Source: Cryobacterium cheniae
Lineage (GTDB): Bacteria > Actinomycetota > Actinomycetes > Actinomycetales > Microbacteriaceae
Assembly (NCBI RefSeq): GCF_004403395.1
Contig: NZ_SOGN01000016.1
Span: 22,287-86,286 of the forward strand
Direction of reading: 5' to 3'
DNA: 64,000 bases
Of this stretch, positions 18,031 to 26,200 are shown one piece after another (the stretch's first letter is position 1; each line of letters opens with the position of its first letter). Position numbers and translations under genes: made by a program. The notes below the pieces were generated by a model. It had not been told where the DNA came from. It saw nothing but the letters and a program-made list of their open reading frames with translations, and did no database searches.

Positions 18031-18342
18031 TCAGAGCAGGAGTTCCAGCACGATCGTGACCGGATCTCCGGCCCCGACCCCCTCGGCCTGACGGATCGCC
18101 TTCTTCACCGGAAGGACGAACGTGCCTTCCTCGCTGCTGGGGAAGAGCGACGTCGACCAGCGTGAGCGGTTGAGGGCGGCCGCGACCTTCACCGAGCCGA
18201 AGCCGCCGCGCCGGCCATCGGTGAGAGTACGGATGTCCTCGGCCTGGTCGGCGGGAACCGAGACGAAGAACCACGCGCCCGTGCCCGAGTACTCCCACAG
18301 TGCGGCGGTGAAGGTGAACGTCGGTCCCATCGGCGCGCTCAT
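18031..18342 (-). CDS. DUF1905 domain protein
   Basis: About 103 residues forming a single DUF1905 β-barrel-like domain: FTFTAALWEYSGTGAWFFVSVP, then the GGFGSVKVAAAL strand, STSLFPSSEEGTFVLPVKKAIR and GDPVTIVLEL. The family has no settled biochemical function; homologues often carry a bacteriocin-protection (OmdA) domain behind, which is absent here. ATG chosen before SAPMGPTF. Transcribed in the same direction as the small membrane protein upstream, 26 bases away. Confidence 0.75.
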   Translation of the reverse strand: MSAPMGPTFTFTAALWEYSGTGAWFFVSVPADQAEDIRTLTDGRRGGFGSVKVAAALNRSRWSTSLFPSSEEGTFVLPVKKAIRQAEGVGAGDPVTIVLELLL

Positions 18343-18368
18343 CGAGAACCCTTCCGTGTGGGCCGGGT

Positions 18369-18737
18369 CTAGACCGGCATCTCGCTGGTGGGCACCCGGG
18401 GCGCCGAGGGAATGATACCGAGCGGGATGATGTAGATCTCGCGCTCGTTGATGTCGATCGCGTAGCACTGCCAGCCGAAGCCACCCGGCCCGGTCAGGTC
18501 GAAGCGGGCGTCGGAGTCGATGGCGCCCGGATAGTACCGGGCCGTGGCCACGCTGCACGCGTTGGCGGCCGTGGTCGACGCGATCTGCACACTCGTGAGG
18601 ATGCCCGGGACGATCAGGGCCACGAGCCCGAGCACGACGACGACGCGCATCAGGGCCAGCGTGCGCCGACTGCGCAGGGGCCGGTCGGCATCCAGCGGCT
18701 CATAGCCGGAGAGTTCAGGGTGGTCGTCGCTCGTCAT
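18369..18737 (-). CDS. Small membrane protein, function unknown
   Basis: 122 residues: acidic N-terminus (MTSDDHPELSGYEPLDAD), one membrane helix (LMRVVVVLGLVALIVPGIL), and an exported ~70-residue domain with two Cys (NACSVATARYY, GWQCYAID) that could form a disulfide, ending in IYIIPLGIIPSAP. I do not recognise the family. Probably co-transcribed with the DUF1905 gene. The start region of the divergent AbiEi gene lies 326 bases away across the repeats described separately. Confidence 0.6.
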   Translation of the reverse strand: MTSDDHPELSGYEPLDADRPLRSRRTLALMRVVVVLGLVALIVPGILTSVQIASTTAANACSVATARYYPGAIDSDARFDLTGPGGFGWQCYAIDINEREIYIIPLGIIPSAPRVPTSEMPV

Positions 18738-18801
18738 CAGGCTCCCAGTATCGCAAATCTCGCGGCCGGAACGCACGCCCCGTCCTCACCCGCCCACACC
18801 T

Positions 18802-18879
18802 CCCCACCCGCGGTCCCCGCCCGCGGCCCCCACCCGCGGCCCCCACCCGCGGCCCCCACCCGCGGTCCCCACCCGCGGC
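18802..18879. repeat. Six tandem copies of a 13-base GC-rich unit
   Basis: Unit CCCCACCCGCGGC repeats six times head to tail, with T for C at the last base in two copies and G for A in one. It lies in the 326-base gene-free stretch between divergent genes, next to the perfect palindrome. No gene, promoter or RNA was recognised in the remainder of the stretch. Confidence 0.9.
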
Positions 18880-18887
18880 CCCGCCAT

Positions 18888-18949
18888 CTGTTGCCGCATC
18901 GGACGATTGTTGCCCGCGCGCGGGCAACAATCGTCCGATGCGGCAACAG
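18888..18949. repeat. Perfect 62-bp palindrome, copy 1 of an interspersed palindromic element
   Basis: Each arm is 31 bases, starting CTGTTGCCGCATCGGACGAT, and the two arms are exact reverse complements with no loop. The outer half (TGTTGCCG) and the inner half (TTGTTGCC) recur in copies 2 and 3. The right flank continues TTCTCCCGGCGGGAGCG, whose last nine bases are shared with copy 2 at the same distance. Confidence 0.95.
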
Positions 18950-19063
18950 TTCTCCCGGCGGGAGCGACTCGGCCACCCCTCCCCAGGCTGCCACGGGGGC
19001 CCAGGCCCCCCGAAGCGTCGGGGGAGCTGCTCCTTGCTGTCCGCAGACTGCCAACCTCGGCAG

Positions 19064-20023
19064 ATGGCTGACCAGCGCATCGACAAGCACACGGGTTTCT
19101 ACCTCTCCGGCGGGGCAGCAGCCACCGAGTCGACCGACCGGCAGTTCCGGCGTGAGTCCCAGTTCGGGCGGAGCGCCGTGCGGTTGCGCCGCGGCGTCTT
19201 CACGACCACGGAGCACTGGGGGCTGCTCACACCCAGACAGAGGTACCTCGCGGAGATCCGCGCGGTCGTCGCCACTCGGCTGGGGGATCCTCTGATCAGC
19301 CATCAATCGGCTGCGGCCTTGTGGGGGATTCCCCTGGACGAGGCCTGGCCGAGCACGGTGCACGTGCTGGCACCCCCACAATCCAGGGCGCGAAGCAAGA
19401 ACGGCGTGACGGTTCACCGCAGCCACGTTCTCGACGCGGATGTCGTCGATGTCGACGGGATGCTTGTGACCAGCCCCGCCCGTACACTGCTCGATCTGGC
19501 GCGCACCACGAGTTTCGCCACCGCCGTCGTTGCGATCGACCATGCCCTCAATCCGCGCAGCGCATCCCCGGAGGTCTTCCTGACGGAGGCCGTGCTGCGC
19601 GAGAAGCTGCTTGAATCGAGATCGCCCCGCGGGCTGGTGAGGGCGGAGCGGGCCATCGGCTTCGCCCGGCCCGATGCGGACAATCCGGGTGAATCGCTCA
19701 GTCGCGTGGCTATCTTCGAACTGGGCTTTCCCGAGCCACTGCTTCAGACGTGCCATCCGAACCCGCGCGGCGGCTTCTACTTCACCGACTTCGAGTGGCC
19801 TGCCTATCGCCTGATCGGGGAGTTCGACGGGCAGGGCAAGTATCTGAAGGACGAGTATCTGCGGGGACTCACGCCCGGTGAAGCGGTCGCCCGGGAGAAG
19901 GTGCGGGAGGAGGACCTCCGTTCGGAGGGCAATGGTATGGCCCGATGGGGCCCGGCCGATGTGCGCGATCGCCGGTCCCTGTTGCGCATCCTCACGACCG
20001 CGGGGCTCCCGCTCCGGCGATGA
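19064..20023 (+). CDS. AbiEi-type antitoxin-domain protein with nuclease-like C-terminus
   Basis: 319 residues. The N-terminal ~110 residues look like the winged-helix AbiEi antitoxin domain of type IV toxin-antitoxin proteins (LRRGVFTT, RYLAEIRAVVA, LISHQSAAALWGIPL). The C-terminal part has a DUF559/Vsr-like signature, PLLQTCHPNPRGGFYFTDFEW followed by YRLIGEFDGQGKY, where E, D and K are spaced as in PD-(D/E)xK nucleases. Such orphan genes are common in actinobacteria and rarely have an AbiEii partner; none is seen here. ATG MADQRID is preferred over an upstream ATG that would start inside the palindrome, although no strong ribosome site precedes it. The gene is bracketed by two palindromic elements. 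Confidence 0.7.
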   Translation: MADQRIDKHTGFYLSGGAAATESTDRQFRRESQFGRSAVRLRRGVFTTTEHWGLLTPRQRYLAEIRAVVATRLGDPLISHQSAAALWGIPLDEAWPSTVHVLAPPQSRARSKNGVTVHRSHVLDADVVDVDGMLVTSPARTLLDLARTTSFATAVVAIDHALNPRSASPEVFLTEAVLREKLLESRSPRGLVRAERAIGFARPDADNPGESLSRVAIFELGFPEPLLQTCHPNPRGGFYFTDFEWPAYRLIGEFDGQGKYLKDEYLRGLTPGEAVAREKVREEDLRSEGNGMARWGPADVRDRRSLLRILTTAGLPLRR

Positions 20024-20044
20024 TCGACCGGTGCCCGCCACAAG

Positions 20045-20104
20045 TGTTGCCGGAGCGGACAACTGTTGCCGGTGTATGGGCAACACTCGTCCGCTCCGGC
20101 AACA
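20045..20104. repeat. Interspersed palindromic element, copy 2
   Basis: Arms of 26 bases, left TGTTGCCGGAGCGGACAACT..., pair with two mismatches around an 8-base loop. It lies between the convergent AbiEi-type gene and gnd, so it may also end transcription there. After the right arm comes GGCGGGAGCG at the same distance as in copy 1. Confidence 0.9.
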
Positions 20105-20127
20105 GTTGCTCAGGCGGGAGCGGGCGG

Positions 20128-21585
20128 CTAGTGCGAGGAACCCTCGGTCGCGATCTCGCTGCGGTCGCCCGACCACAGCGTGTGGAAGGTGCCCGGCATA
20201 TCGACGCGCTTGTAGGTGTGCGCCCCGAAGAAGTCGCGCTGGCCCTGCACGAGCGCGGCGGGAAGCCGTTCGCTTGCGAGCGAGTCGAAGTAGCTCAGCG
20301 CCGACGCGAAGCCGGGAACCGGAATACCCGACAGTGCCGCCGTCGAGACCACGCGGCGCCACGCCGATTCGCCGTCGGCGACGGCCTGGGCGAAGTACGG
20401 GTCGACGAGCAGCGACGTGATCGACGGGTCGTTCGCGTACGCGTCGACGATCCGGTTCAGGAACTGCGCCCGGATGATGCAGCCACCGCGCCAGATCGTG
20501 GCGATGGCGCCCTTGTCGACGCTCCAACCGTACTTGACCGCACCGGCGATGATCGCGTCGAAGCCCTGCGCGTAGGCGACGACCTTCGAGGCGTAGAGCG
20601 CCTGGCGCACGTCGTCCTGGAAGGTGTGGCCGACGACGGCGATCTCCGGGCGGGCCGTGATGGCGGCGCGCACGGGGACGCGCTGCTCCGGGTGGCTGGA
20701 CACGGCGCGGGCGAAGACGGCCTCGGCGATGCCGCCGACGGGAACGCCCAGGTCGAGCGCGTTCTGCACGGTCCAGACGCCGGTGCCCTTGGAACCGGCC
20801 TCGTCGAGCACGATGTCGATGAACGGCAGGCCGGTCTTGGCGTCGACCTGACGCAGCACCTCGGCGGTGATCTCGATCAGGTAGCTCTCGAGGTCACCCT
20901 CGTTCCACTCGGTGAACACGTCGGCGATGGCGGCGGGGGAGTGCCCGGTCACCTTGCGGAGCAGATCGTAGGCTTCGGCGATGAGTTGCATGTCGGCGTA
21001 TTCGATGCCGTTGTGGATCATTTTCACGAAGTGACCGGCGCCATCCGTGCCGATGTGGGTGACGCAGGGAACACCGTCGACGACGGCCGCGATCGATTCG
21101 AGGATCGGGCCGAGAGTCGTGTACGCCTCCACCGAGCCGCCGGGCATGATGCTGGGGCCCTTGAGGGCACCCTCTTCGCCGCCGGAGATGCCGGCGCCGA
21201 CGAAGTTCACGCCCGTGGCGCGCACATCCTTCTCGCGGCGGATGGTGTCCTGGAAGTCGGCGTTTCCACCGTCGACGATGATGTCGCCGGGCTCGAACAG
21301 GGCGGTCAGCTGGGTGATCACGGCGTCCGTGCCCTTACCGGCCTGCACCATGATGATCGCGGTGCGCGGCTTCCGCAGCGAGGCCACGAACTCCTCGATG
21401 CTCTCCGAGGCGACGAAACCGGCCTCGGGGTGCTCGGTCGTGAGCAGACGGGTGCGCTCGGGGGAGCGGTTGTACACCGCCACGGTGTTGCCCGCACGGC
21501 TGGCCAGGTTGCGGGCCAGATTCGAGCCCATCACCGCCAGTCCCACTACGCCAATGTTTGCCTGTGCTGCGCCGGTTTCGGCCAC
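20128..21585 (-). CDS. gnd: 6-phosphogluconate dehydrogenase, decarboxylating (NADP-dependent)
   Basis: Oxidative pentose phosphate enzyme: 6-phosphogluconate to ribulose 5-phosphate, CO2 and NADPH. Seen are the Rossmann start VVGLAVMGSNLARNLA, NRSPERT for NADP, the substrate motifs GAGISGGEEGALKGPSIMPGG and HFVKMIHNGIEYADMQLIAEAY, and the C-terminal SYFDSLASERLPAALVQGQRDFFGAHTYKRVD. The 485 residues match the long homodimeric form. It reads away from rplY and faces the AbiEi-type gene. Confidence 0.96.
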   Translation of the reverse strand: MAETGAAQANIGVVGLAVMGSNLARNLASRAGNTVAVYNRSPERTRLLTTEHPEAGFVASESIEEFVASLRKPRTAIIMVQAGKGTDAVITQLTALFEPGDIIVDGGNADFQDTIRREKDVRATGVNFVGAGISGGEEGALKGPSIMPGGSVEAYTTLGPILESIAAVVDGVPCVTHIGTDGAGHFVKMIHNGIEYADMQLIAEAYDLLRKVTGHSPAAIADVFTEWNEGDLESYLIEITAEVLRQVDAKTGLPFIDIVLDEAGSKGTGVWTVQNALDLGVPVGGIAEAVFARAVSSHPEQRVPVRAAITARPEIAVVGHTFQDDVRQALYASKVVAYAQGFDAIIAGAVKYGWSVDKGAIATIWRGGCIIRAQFLNRIVDAYANDPSITSLLVDPYFAQAVADGESAWRRVVSTAALSGIPVPGFASALSYFDSLASERLPAALVQGQRDFFGAHTYKRVDMPGTFHTLWSGDRSEIATEGSSH

Positions 21586-21609
21586 GTTCGCTCCTTCAGC
21601 TGTCGGTTC

Positions 21610-21813
21610 TCAAAACTTCTTCAAGGCTAGTCGCTCGGCCCGTTTCTGCCACGGGGGTGTGACGGGGGGCGGCGGCGCTGGCGGATGCCGGATCGCGCGT
21701 TCGCCGCGCGCCGTCACCTCCGCTAGACTTACCAGTTGAACTTCGGCGAGGGCTGCCGCCCGCCGGGAAACCGAGCGTGCGGCATCCGTTATCGACGCGG
21801 CGGAATGCTTCAC
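21610..21813 (-). CDS. Possible small protein upstream of gnd
   Basis: 67 residues beginning MKHSAASITDAARSVSRRAAALAEVQLVSLAEV, then a Pro-rich run and a basic end. GTG start preceded by GAGGAAAAG at a proper distance, and a GATGCC codon pair typical of this genome lies in frame. It ends 24 bases before gnd on the same strand, so it could be a leader peptide or small regulatory gene. Against it: no recognised family and a composition that could arise by chance in GC-rich DNA. Confidence 0.3.
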   Translation of the reverse strand: MKHSAASITDAARSVSRRAAALAEVQLVSLAEVTARGERAIRHPPAPPPPVTPPWQKRAERLALKKF

Positions 21814-21869
21814 GGCTTTTCCTCACGCTGACACGCGTTCGAGTTGAAATTGAACCAGTACCCACCTTT

Positions 21870-21886
21870 GCGGGCCTCTCGCCCGC
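21870..21886 (+). promoter_or_regulatory. Short hairpin in the rplY leader
   Basis: GCGGGC and GCCCGC pair around CTCTC about 40 bases ahead of the rplY ATG. Ribosomal-protein leaders often carry such stems, but this one is short and no known leader motif was recognised. Confidence 0.3.
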
Positions 21887-21927
21887 GAACCAGATCTGGG
21901 CCGTCGCGGTCCGCAAGGAGAAACACC

Positions 21928-22545
21928 ATGGCTGACGCCACCAACAAGATCGACGCCGACCTGCGCGAGAAGTTCGGCAAGGGTGCGGCCCGCAAGCTGC
22001 GCGTGCTGGGCAAGATCCCCGCCGTCATCTACGGCCACGGCACCACCCCGGTTCACGTCGCGCTGCCCGCGCACCAGATCGGACTGCTGCTGCGCCGCGC
22101 GAACGCCGTTCTCGAACTGAACGTCAACGGCAAGACCCACCTCACCCTGGTCAAGGATGTCCAGAAGGACCCGTTCCTGCAGATCATCGAGCACCTCGAC
22201 CTCATCGTCATCCGCAAGGGCGAGAAGGTCCAGGTCGAGGTTTCCGTGCACATGACCGGTGAGCCGGCCCCCGGCCTGGTCGCCGACCTGGACACCAAGA
22301 CCCTGCTGCTCGAGGTCGAGGCCACCAACATCCCGCAGAACCTCCAGATCTCCATCGAGGGCCTCGAAGACGGCGCGCAGATCCACGCGAAGGACGTCGA
22401 GCTCCCCAAGGGCGCCACGCTCATCTCCGACGAAGAAGCCGTCGTCGTGTCTGTGCACCTGCCGGTCCTCGAGGAAGAAGAGGATGAGGAAGAAGAAGAG
22501 GGCGAGGCCGTTGAGGGCGACGCCGAGGCTGCTCCCGCCGAGTAG
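21928..22545 (+). CDS. rplY: 50S ribosomal protein L25, CTC/TL5 form
   Basis: Binds 5S rRNA in the large ribosomal subunit. Residues ~1-95 are the L25 domain (LREKFGKGAARKLRVLGKIPAVIYGHGTTPVHVAL), followed by the TL5 C-terminal domain (VSVHMTGEPAPG ... PQNLQISIEGLEDGAQIHAKDVELPKG) and an acidic tail rich in Glu/Asp. ATG follows AAGGAG with eight bases between. The peptidyl-tRNA hydrolase gene follows at 38 bases, the usual rplY-pth pair. Confidence 0.95.
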   Translation: MADATNKIDADLREKFGKGAARKLRVLGKIPAVIYGHGTTPVHVALPAHQIGLLLRRANAVLELNVNGKTHLTLVKDVQKDPFLQIIEHLDLIVIRKGEKVQVEVSVHMTGEPAPGLVADLDTKTLLLEVEATNIPQNLQISIEGLEDGAQIHAKDVELPKGATLISDEEAVVVSVHLPVLEEEEDEEEEEGEAVEGDAEAAPAE

Positions 22546-22583
22546 TCATTCCCTTCTGGTTTCGTCGTAAGCGGAGGATTCCC

Positions 22584-23165
22584 CTGGACGACAATCTCTG
22601 GCTCGTAGTCGGGCTCGGCAACCCCGGGCCCGACTACGCCGGTAACCGACACAACGTCGGCCACATGGTGGCTGCCGTGCTCGCCGACCGTCTGTCGGCG
22701 AACTTCAAGAACCACAAAACGAATTCGTCGGTCGCCGAGGGGCGCAGTTTCCCCGGCGGCCCGAAGCTGGTGCTGGCCAAGCCGAACACGTACATGAACG
22801 TGTCCGGCGGGCCGGTGGCCGCTCTGCTGCGCTTCTACTCGCTGCAGCCCGCGCGCCTGATCGTCATCCACGACGACCTCGACCTCCCGTTCGACACGAT
22901 GAAGATCAAGGTCGGCGGCGGCCACGGCGGCCACAACGGCCTGCGCGACATCATCGCCGCCGCGGGCACGAACGAGTTCATCCGCATCCGCATCGGCGTC
23001 GGGCGCCCGCCCGGCCGCCAGCCGGCCGCGGACTTCGTGCTGAAGGACTTCGCGTCGACGGAGCGGTCGGCCCTGCCCAACCTGCTGACGGATGCCGCCG
23101 ACGCGATCGAACTCATCGCCGCCGAGGGCGTCACCGCCGCGCAGCAGAAGTTCCACGCCCCCTGA
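22584..23165 (+). CDS. pth: Peptidyl-tRNA hydrolase, probable CTG start
   Basis: Releases tRNA from peptidyl-tRNA dropped by the ribosome. Catalytic set is complete: Asn in LVVGLGNPG, His in NRHNVG, Asn in KPNTYMNVSGG, Asp in IHDDLDLPF and Asn in GGHGGHNGLRDI. The first ATG in this frame (22665) lies after GLGNPG and RHNVG, so starting there would remove essential residues. Upstream there is no ATG, GTG or TTG in frame; CTG at 22584 sits six bases after GGAGG and gives LDDNLWLVVGLGNPG. ATT at 22578 is the less likely alternative. A sequence error cannot be excluded. Confidence 0.88.
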   Translation: MDDNLWLVVGLGNPGPDYAGNRHNVGHMVAAVLADRLSANFKNHKTNSSVAEGRSFPGGPKLVLAKPNTYMNVSGGPVAALLRFYSLQPARLIVIHDDLDLPFDTMKIKVGGGHGGHNGLRDIIAAAGTNEFIRIRIGVGRPPGRQPAADFVLKDFASTERSALPNLLTDAADAIELIAAEGVTAAQQKFHAP

Positions 23166-23206
23166 CACCCGGGTTGGCGCTCAGCCGGGTTGCGTAGACT
23201 TGTCTG

Positions 23207-26200
23207 GTGACTCTCCAGGGCTTAATTGCCACAATTTCGCGCGCCTCCACATTCGACAATGCCCTCGCCTTCGCGAACCGGGACGTCGATTTCTCCCTCA
23301 CCGAGGGACTGCGGGCCCCGCTGCTCGCCGCGCTGCTCGAACAGCGCACCCGGCTGGGTAAGGCTCCGGCCCTGCTCCTGATCACCGCCACCGGGCGGGA
23401 ATCGGAGTCGCTGCACGAGAACCTCGCCTGCTTCACCGCCGACGCCGAAATCATCGACTTCCCGGCTTGGGAGACGCTCCCGCATGAGCGTCTCAGCCCG
23501 AGCGCGGAAATCGTCGGCAAGCGTCTGTACGCCCTGCGACGGATGCGCGAGTGGGAGGAGAGCGCCCCAGCCGAACGGCGCCCGCTGATCGTCGTCGCCT
23601 CCGTGCGCGCCGCGCTGCAGCCCGTGGCCGACAACCTCACCGACTACGAGCCGATCGATCTGGTCGCCGGAGTGCGCGGCCACGACCTCTCCGCCATCGC
23701 GCGACAGCTCGTCGACGTGGCCTATGCGCGGGTGGACATGGTCACCCGGCGCGGCGAGTTCGCCGTGCGCGGCGGCATCCTCGACGTCTTCCCGTCGATC
23801 GCCCCGCACCCCTTCCGGGTCGAGTTCTTCGGCGACGAGGTCGAGCAGATCCGGGCCTTCTCGGTCGCCGACCAGCGTTCCTTCCCCGACCCGGTCGACT
23901 CGGTCAGCCTGCCGCCGAGCCGCGAGCTGCTGCTCAGCCCCGCCGTGCGGCAGCGGGCCCGCGAGATGCAGCACGAGTTCCCGAGCCTGTCCGGCCTGCT
24001 CGCCAAGATCGCGGAGGGCATCCCGGTCGAGGGCATGGAGAGCCTCGCTCCGGCCCTCGTCGACCGGCTCGTGCCGATCACCCATTACCTGCCCGCTGAG
24101 GCCGCCGTCGCCGTCATCTCGCCCGAACGCGTCGCGTCGCGGGCGATCAGCCTGGCCGAGACCAACCGGGAGTTCCTCGGCGCCGCATGGAGCGCCGCGA
24201 CCGCGGGCGCCGAGGCGCCGATCGACCTGGAGTCCGGCGACTTCCTCACCCTCGGGCGACTGCGAGAGTCCGTGCAGTTCAGCGCGCCCGGCGCCCCGGC
24301 GTCCACCCACGTGTGGTGGACCCTGAGCTCGTTCCAGGCGGCGCCGACGGATGCCCCGGTGCTGCCCGAGCACCGCGAACTCGACGACCTGCTCACCGTA
24401 CGGGTCGAGGGCGACGCCGTGCCGAGCTTCCAGGGCAACGTCGAGGGCGCCGTCGGTCACCTGGCCGAGCGGATGAAGGCCGGCTGGACCGTCGGTATCG
24501 TCGCCCAGGGTGCCGGGCTGGTCGAACGCGCCGCCGACGTGCTGGCCGAGCGGGAACTCCCCGCCCGGATCGTCACGGAATGGCCGAGCACACCCGAGGC
24601 CGGCATCGCGTACCTGCTGAAGGCATCCGTCGAGCACGGTTTCGAAATCCCGGAGACGAAGCTCTCCCTGGTCAGCGAGTCCGAGTTCTACGGCCGCACC
24701 GTCGGCTACGACGCGCGCCAGGTGAAGAAGCTGGCCAGCCGGCGCAAGAACGTCGTCGACCCGCTGCAGCTGAAGGCCGGCGACCACGTCGTGCACCAGA
24801 CGCACGGAATCGGCCGGTTCATCGAGCTCACCCAGCGTGAGGTCTCCAGCGGCGGCCGCAACCCGGTCAAGACCAAGCGCGAATACCTCGTGCTGGAATA
24901 CGCGCCGTCCAAGCGCGGGCACCCGGGCGACAAACTCTACGTGCCGACCGACCAGCTCGACCTGGTCAGCCGCTACGTCGGCGGCGAGGCACCGGCGCTG
25001 AGCAAGATGGGCGGCAGTGACTGGTCGGCGGCGAAGACCAAGGCGCGGCGCGCCGTTCGGGACATCGCCGTCGAACTCGTCAAGCTCTACTCCGCACGGA
25101 TGGCCAGCAAAGGTCACGCGTTCGGGCCGGACACCCCCTGGCAGCGCGAGCTGGAAGAGGCCTTCCCGTTCGCGGAGACACCCGACCAGCTCACCACCAT
25201 CGACGAGGTCAAGGCCGACATGGAACGGCCCATCCCGATGGACCGGCTGCTCTCCGGCGACGTCGGCTTCGGCAAGACCGAGGTCGCCGTGCGCGCCGCG
25301 TTCAAGGCGATCCAGGACGGCAAGCAGGTCGTCATGCTCGTGCCGACCACCCTGCTCGTCCGCCAGCACATGGAGACATTCCAGGAACGATTCGCCGGTT
25401 TCCCGGTACACCTGCGCGCCCTCAGCCGGTTCCAGACCGAGAAGGAGTCCCGCGAGACCATCGCCGGGATGCTCGACGGCACCGTCGACCTCGTGATCGG
25501 CACGCACCGGCTACTGTCCGACTCCATCGTCTTCAAAGACCTGGGCCTGGTCATCATCGATGAGGAGCAGCGCTTCGGGGTCGAGCACAAAGACGCCCTG
25601 AAGAAGCTCAAGACCAACGTGGACATCCTCGCGATGAGCGCCACGCCCATCCCGCGCACGCTGGAGATGGCGGTCACCGGCATCCGGGAGATGTCCACCC
25701 TGGCCACCCCGCCGGAAGACCGGCATCCGATCCTCACCTTCGTCGGGCCGTACTCCGACCGCCAGGTGGCCGCCGCGATCCGGCGGGAGCTGCTGCGGGA
25801 GGGTCAGATCTTCGTCGTGCACAACCGGGTGTCCAGCATCAATCGGGTGGCCGCCGCGCTCGCCGAGCTGGTGCCCGAGGCCCGGATCGCCGTCGCGCAC
25901 GGCCAGCTGCCCGAGGCACAGCTCGAGCAGGTCGTCGTGGACTTCTGGGAGCGCAGGTTCGACGTGTTGGTCTCGACCACGATCATCGAGACCGGCCTCG
26001 ACATCGCCAACGCGAACACGATCATCATCGACCGGGCCGACAAGTTCGGGCTCAGCCAGCTGCACCAGCTGCGCGGGCGGGTCGGCCGTGGCCGCGAACG
26101 CGCCTACGCCTACTTCCTCTACGACGAGAACAAGCCGCTGACCGAGATCGCGCACGACCGCCTGGCCACGATCGCGGCGAACAACGAGCTCGGCGCCGGC

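Larger units (their letters stand above)
21586..21927. other. Intergenic region between gnd and rplY
   Basis: 342 bases separate the divergent gnd and rplY starts. They hold the doubtful short reverse-strand frame and the rplY leader hairpin given separately. A TAGACT-like -10 lies near 21723 but no matching -35 box was found. Nothing else was recognised. Confidence 0.5.

Noticed and set aside
18802..18949. CRISPR-like array
   Set aside because: The 13-base units are contiguous with no spacers, and no cas gene is present.
23222..25507. A 761-residue reverse-strand open frame opposite mfd
   Set aside because: It is the complement of a strongly conserved gene and has no domain; such frames are expected from third-position GC bias.
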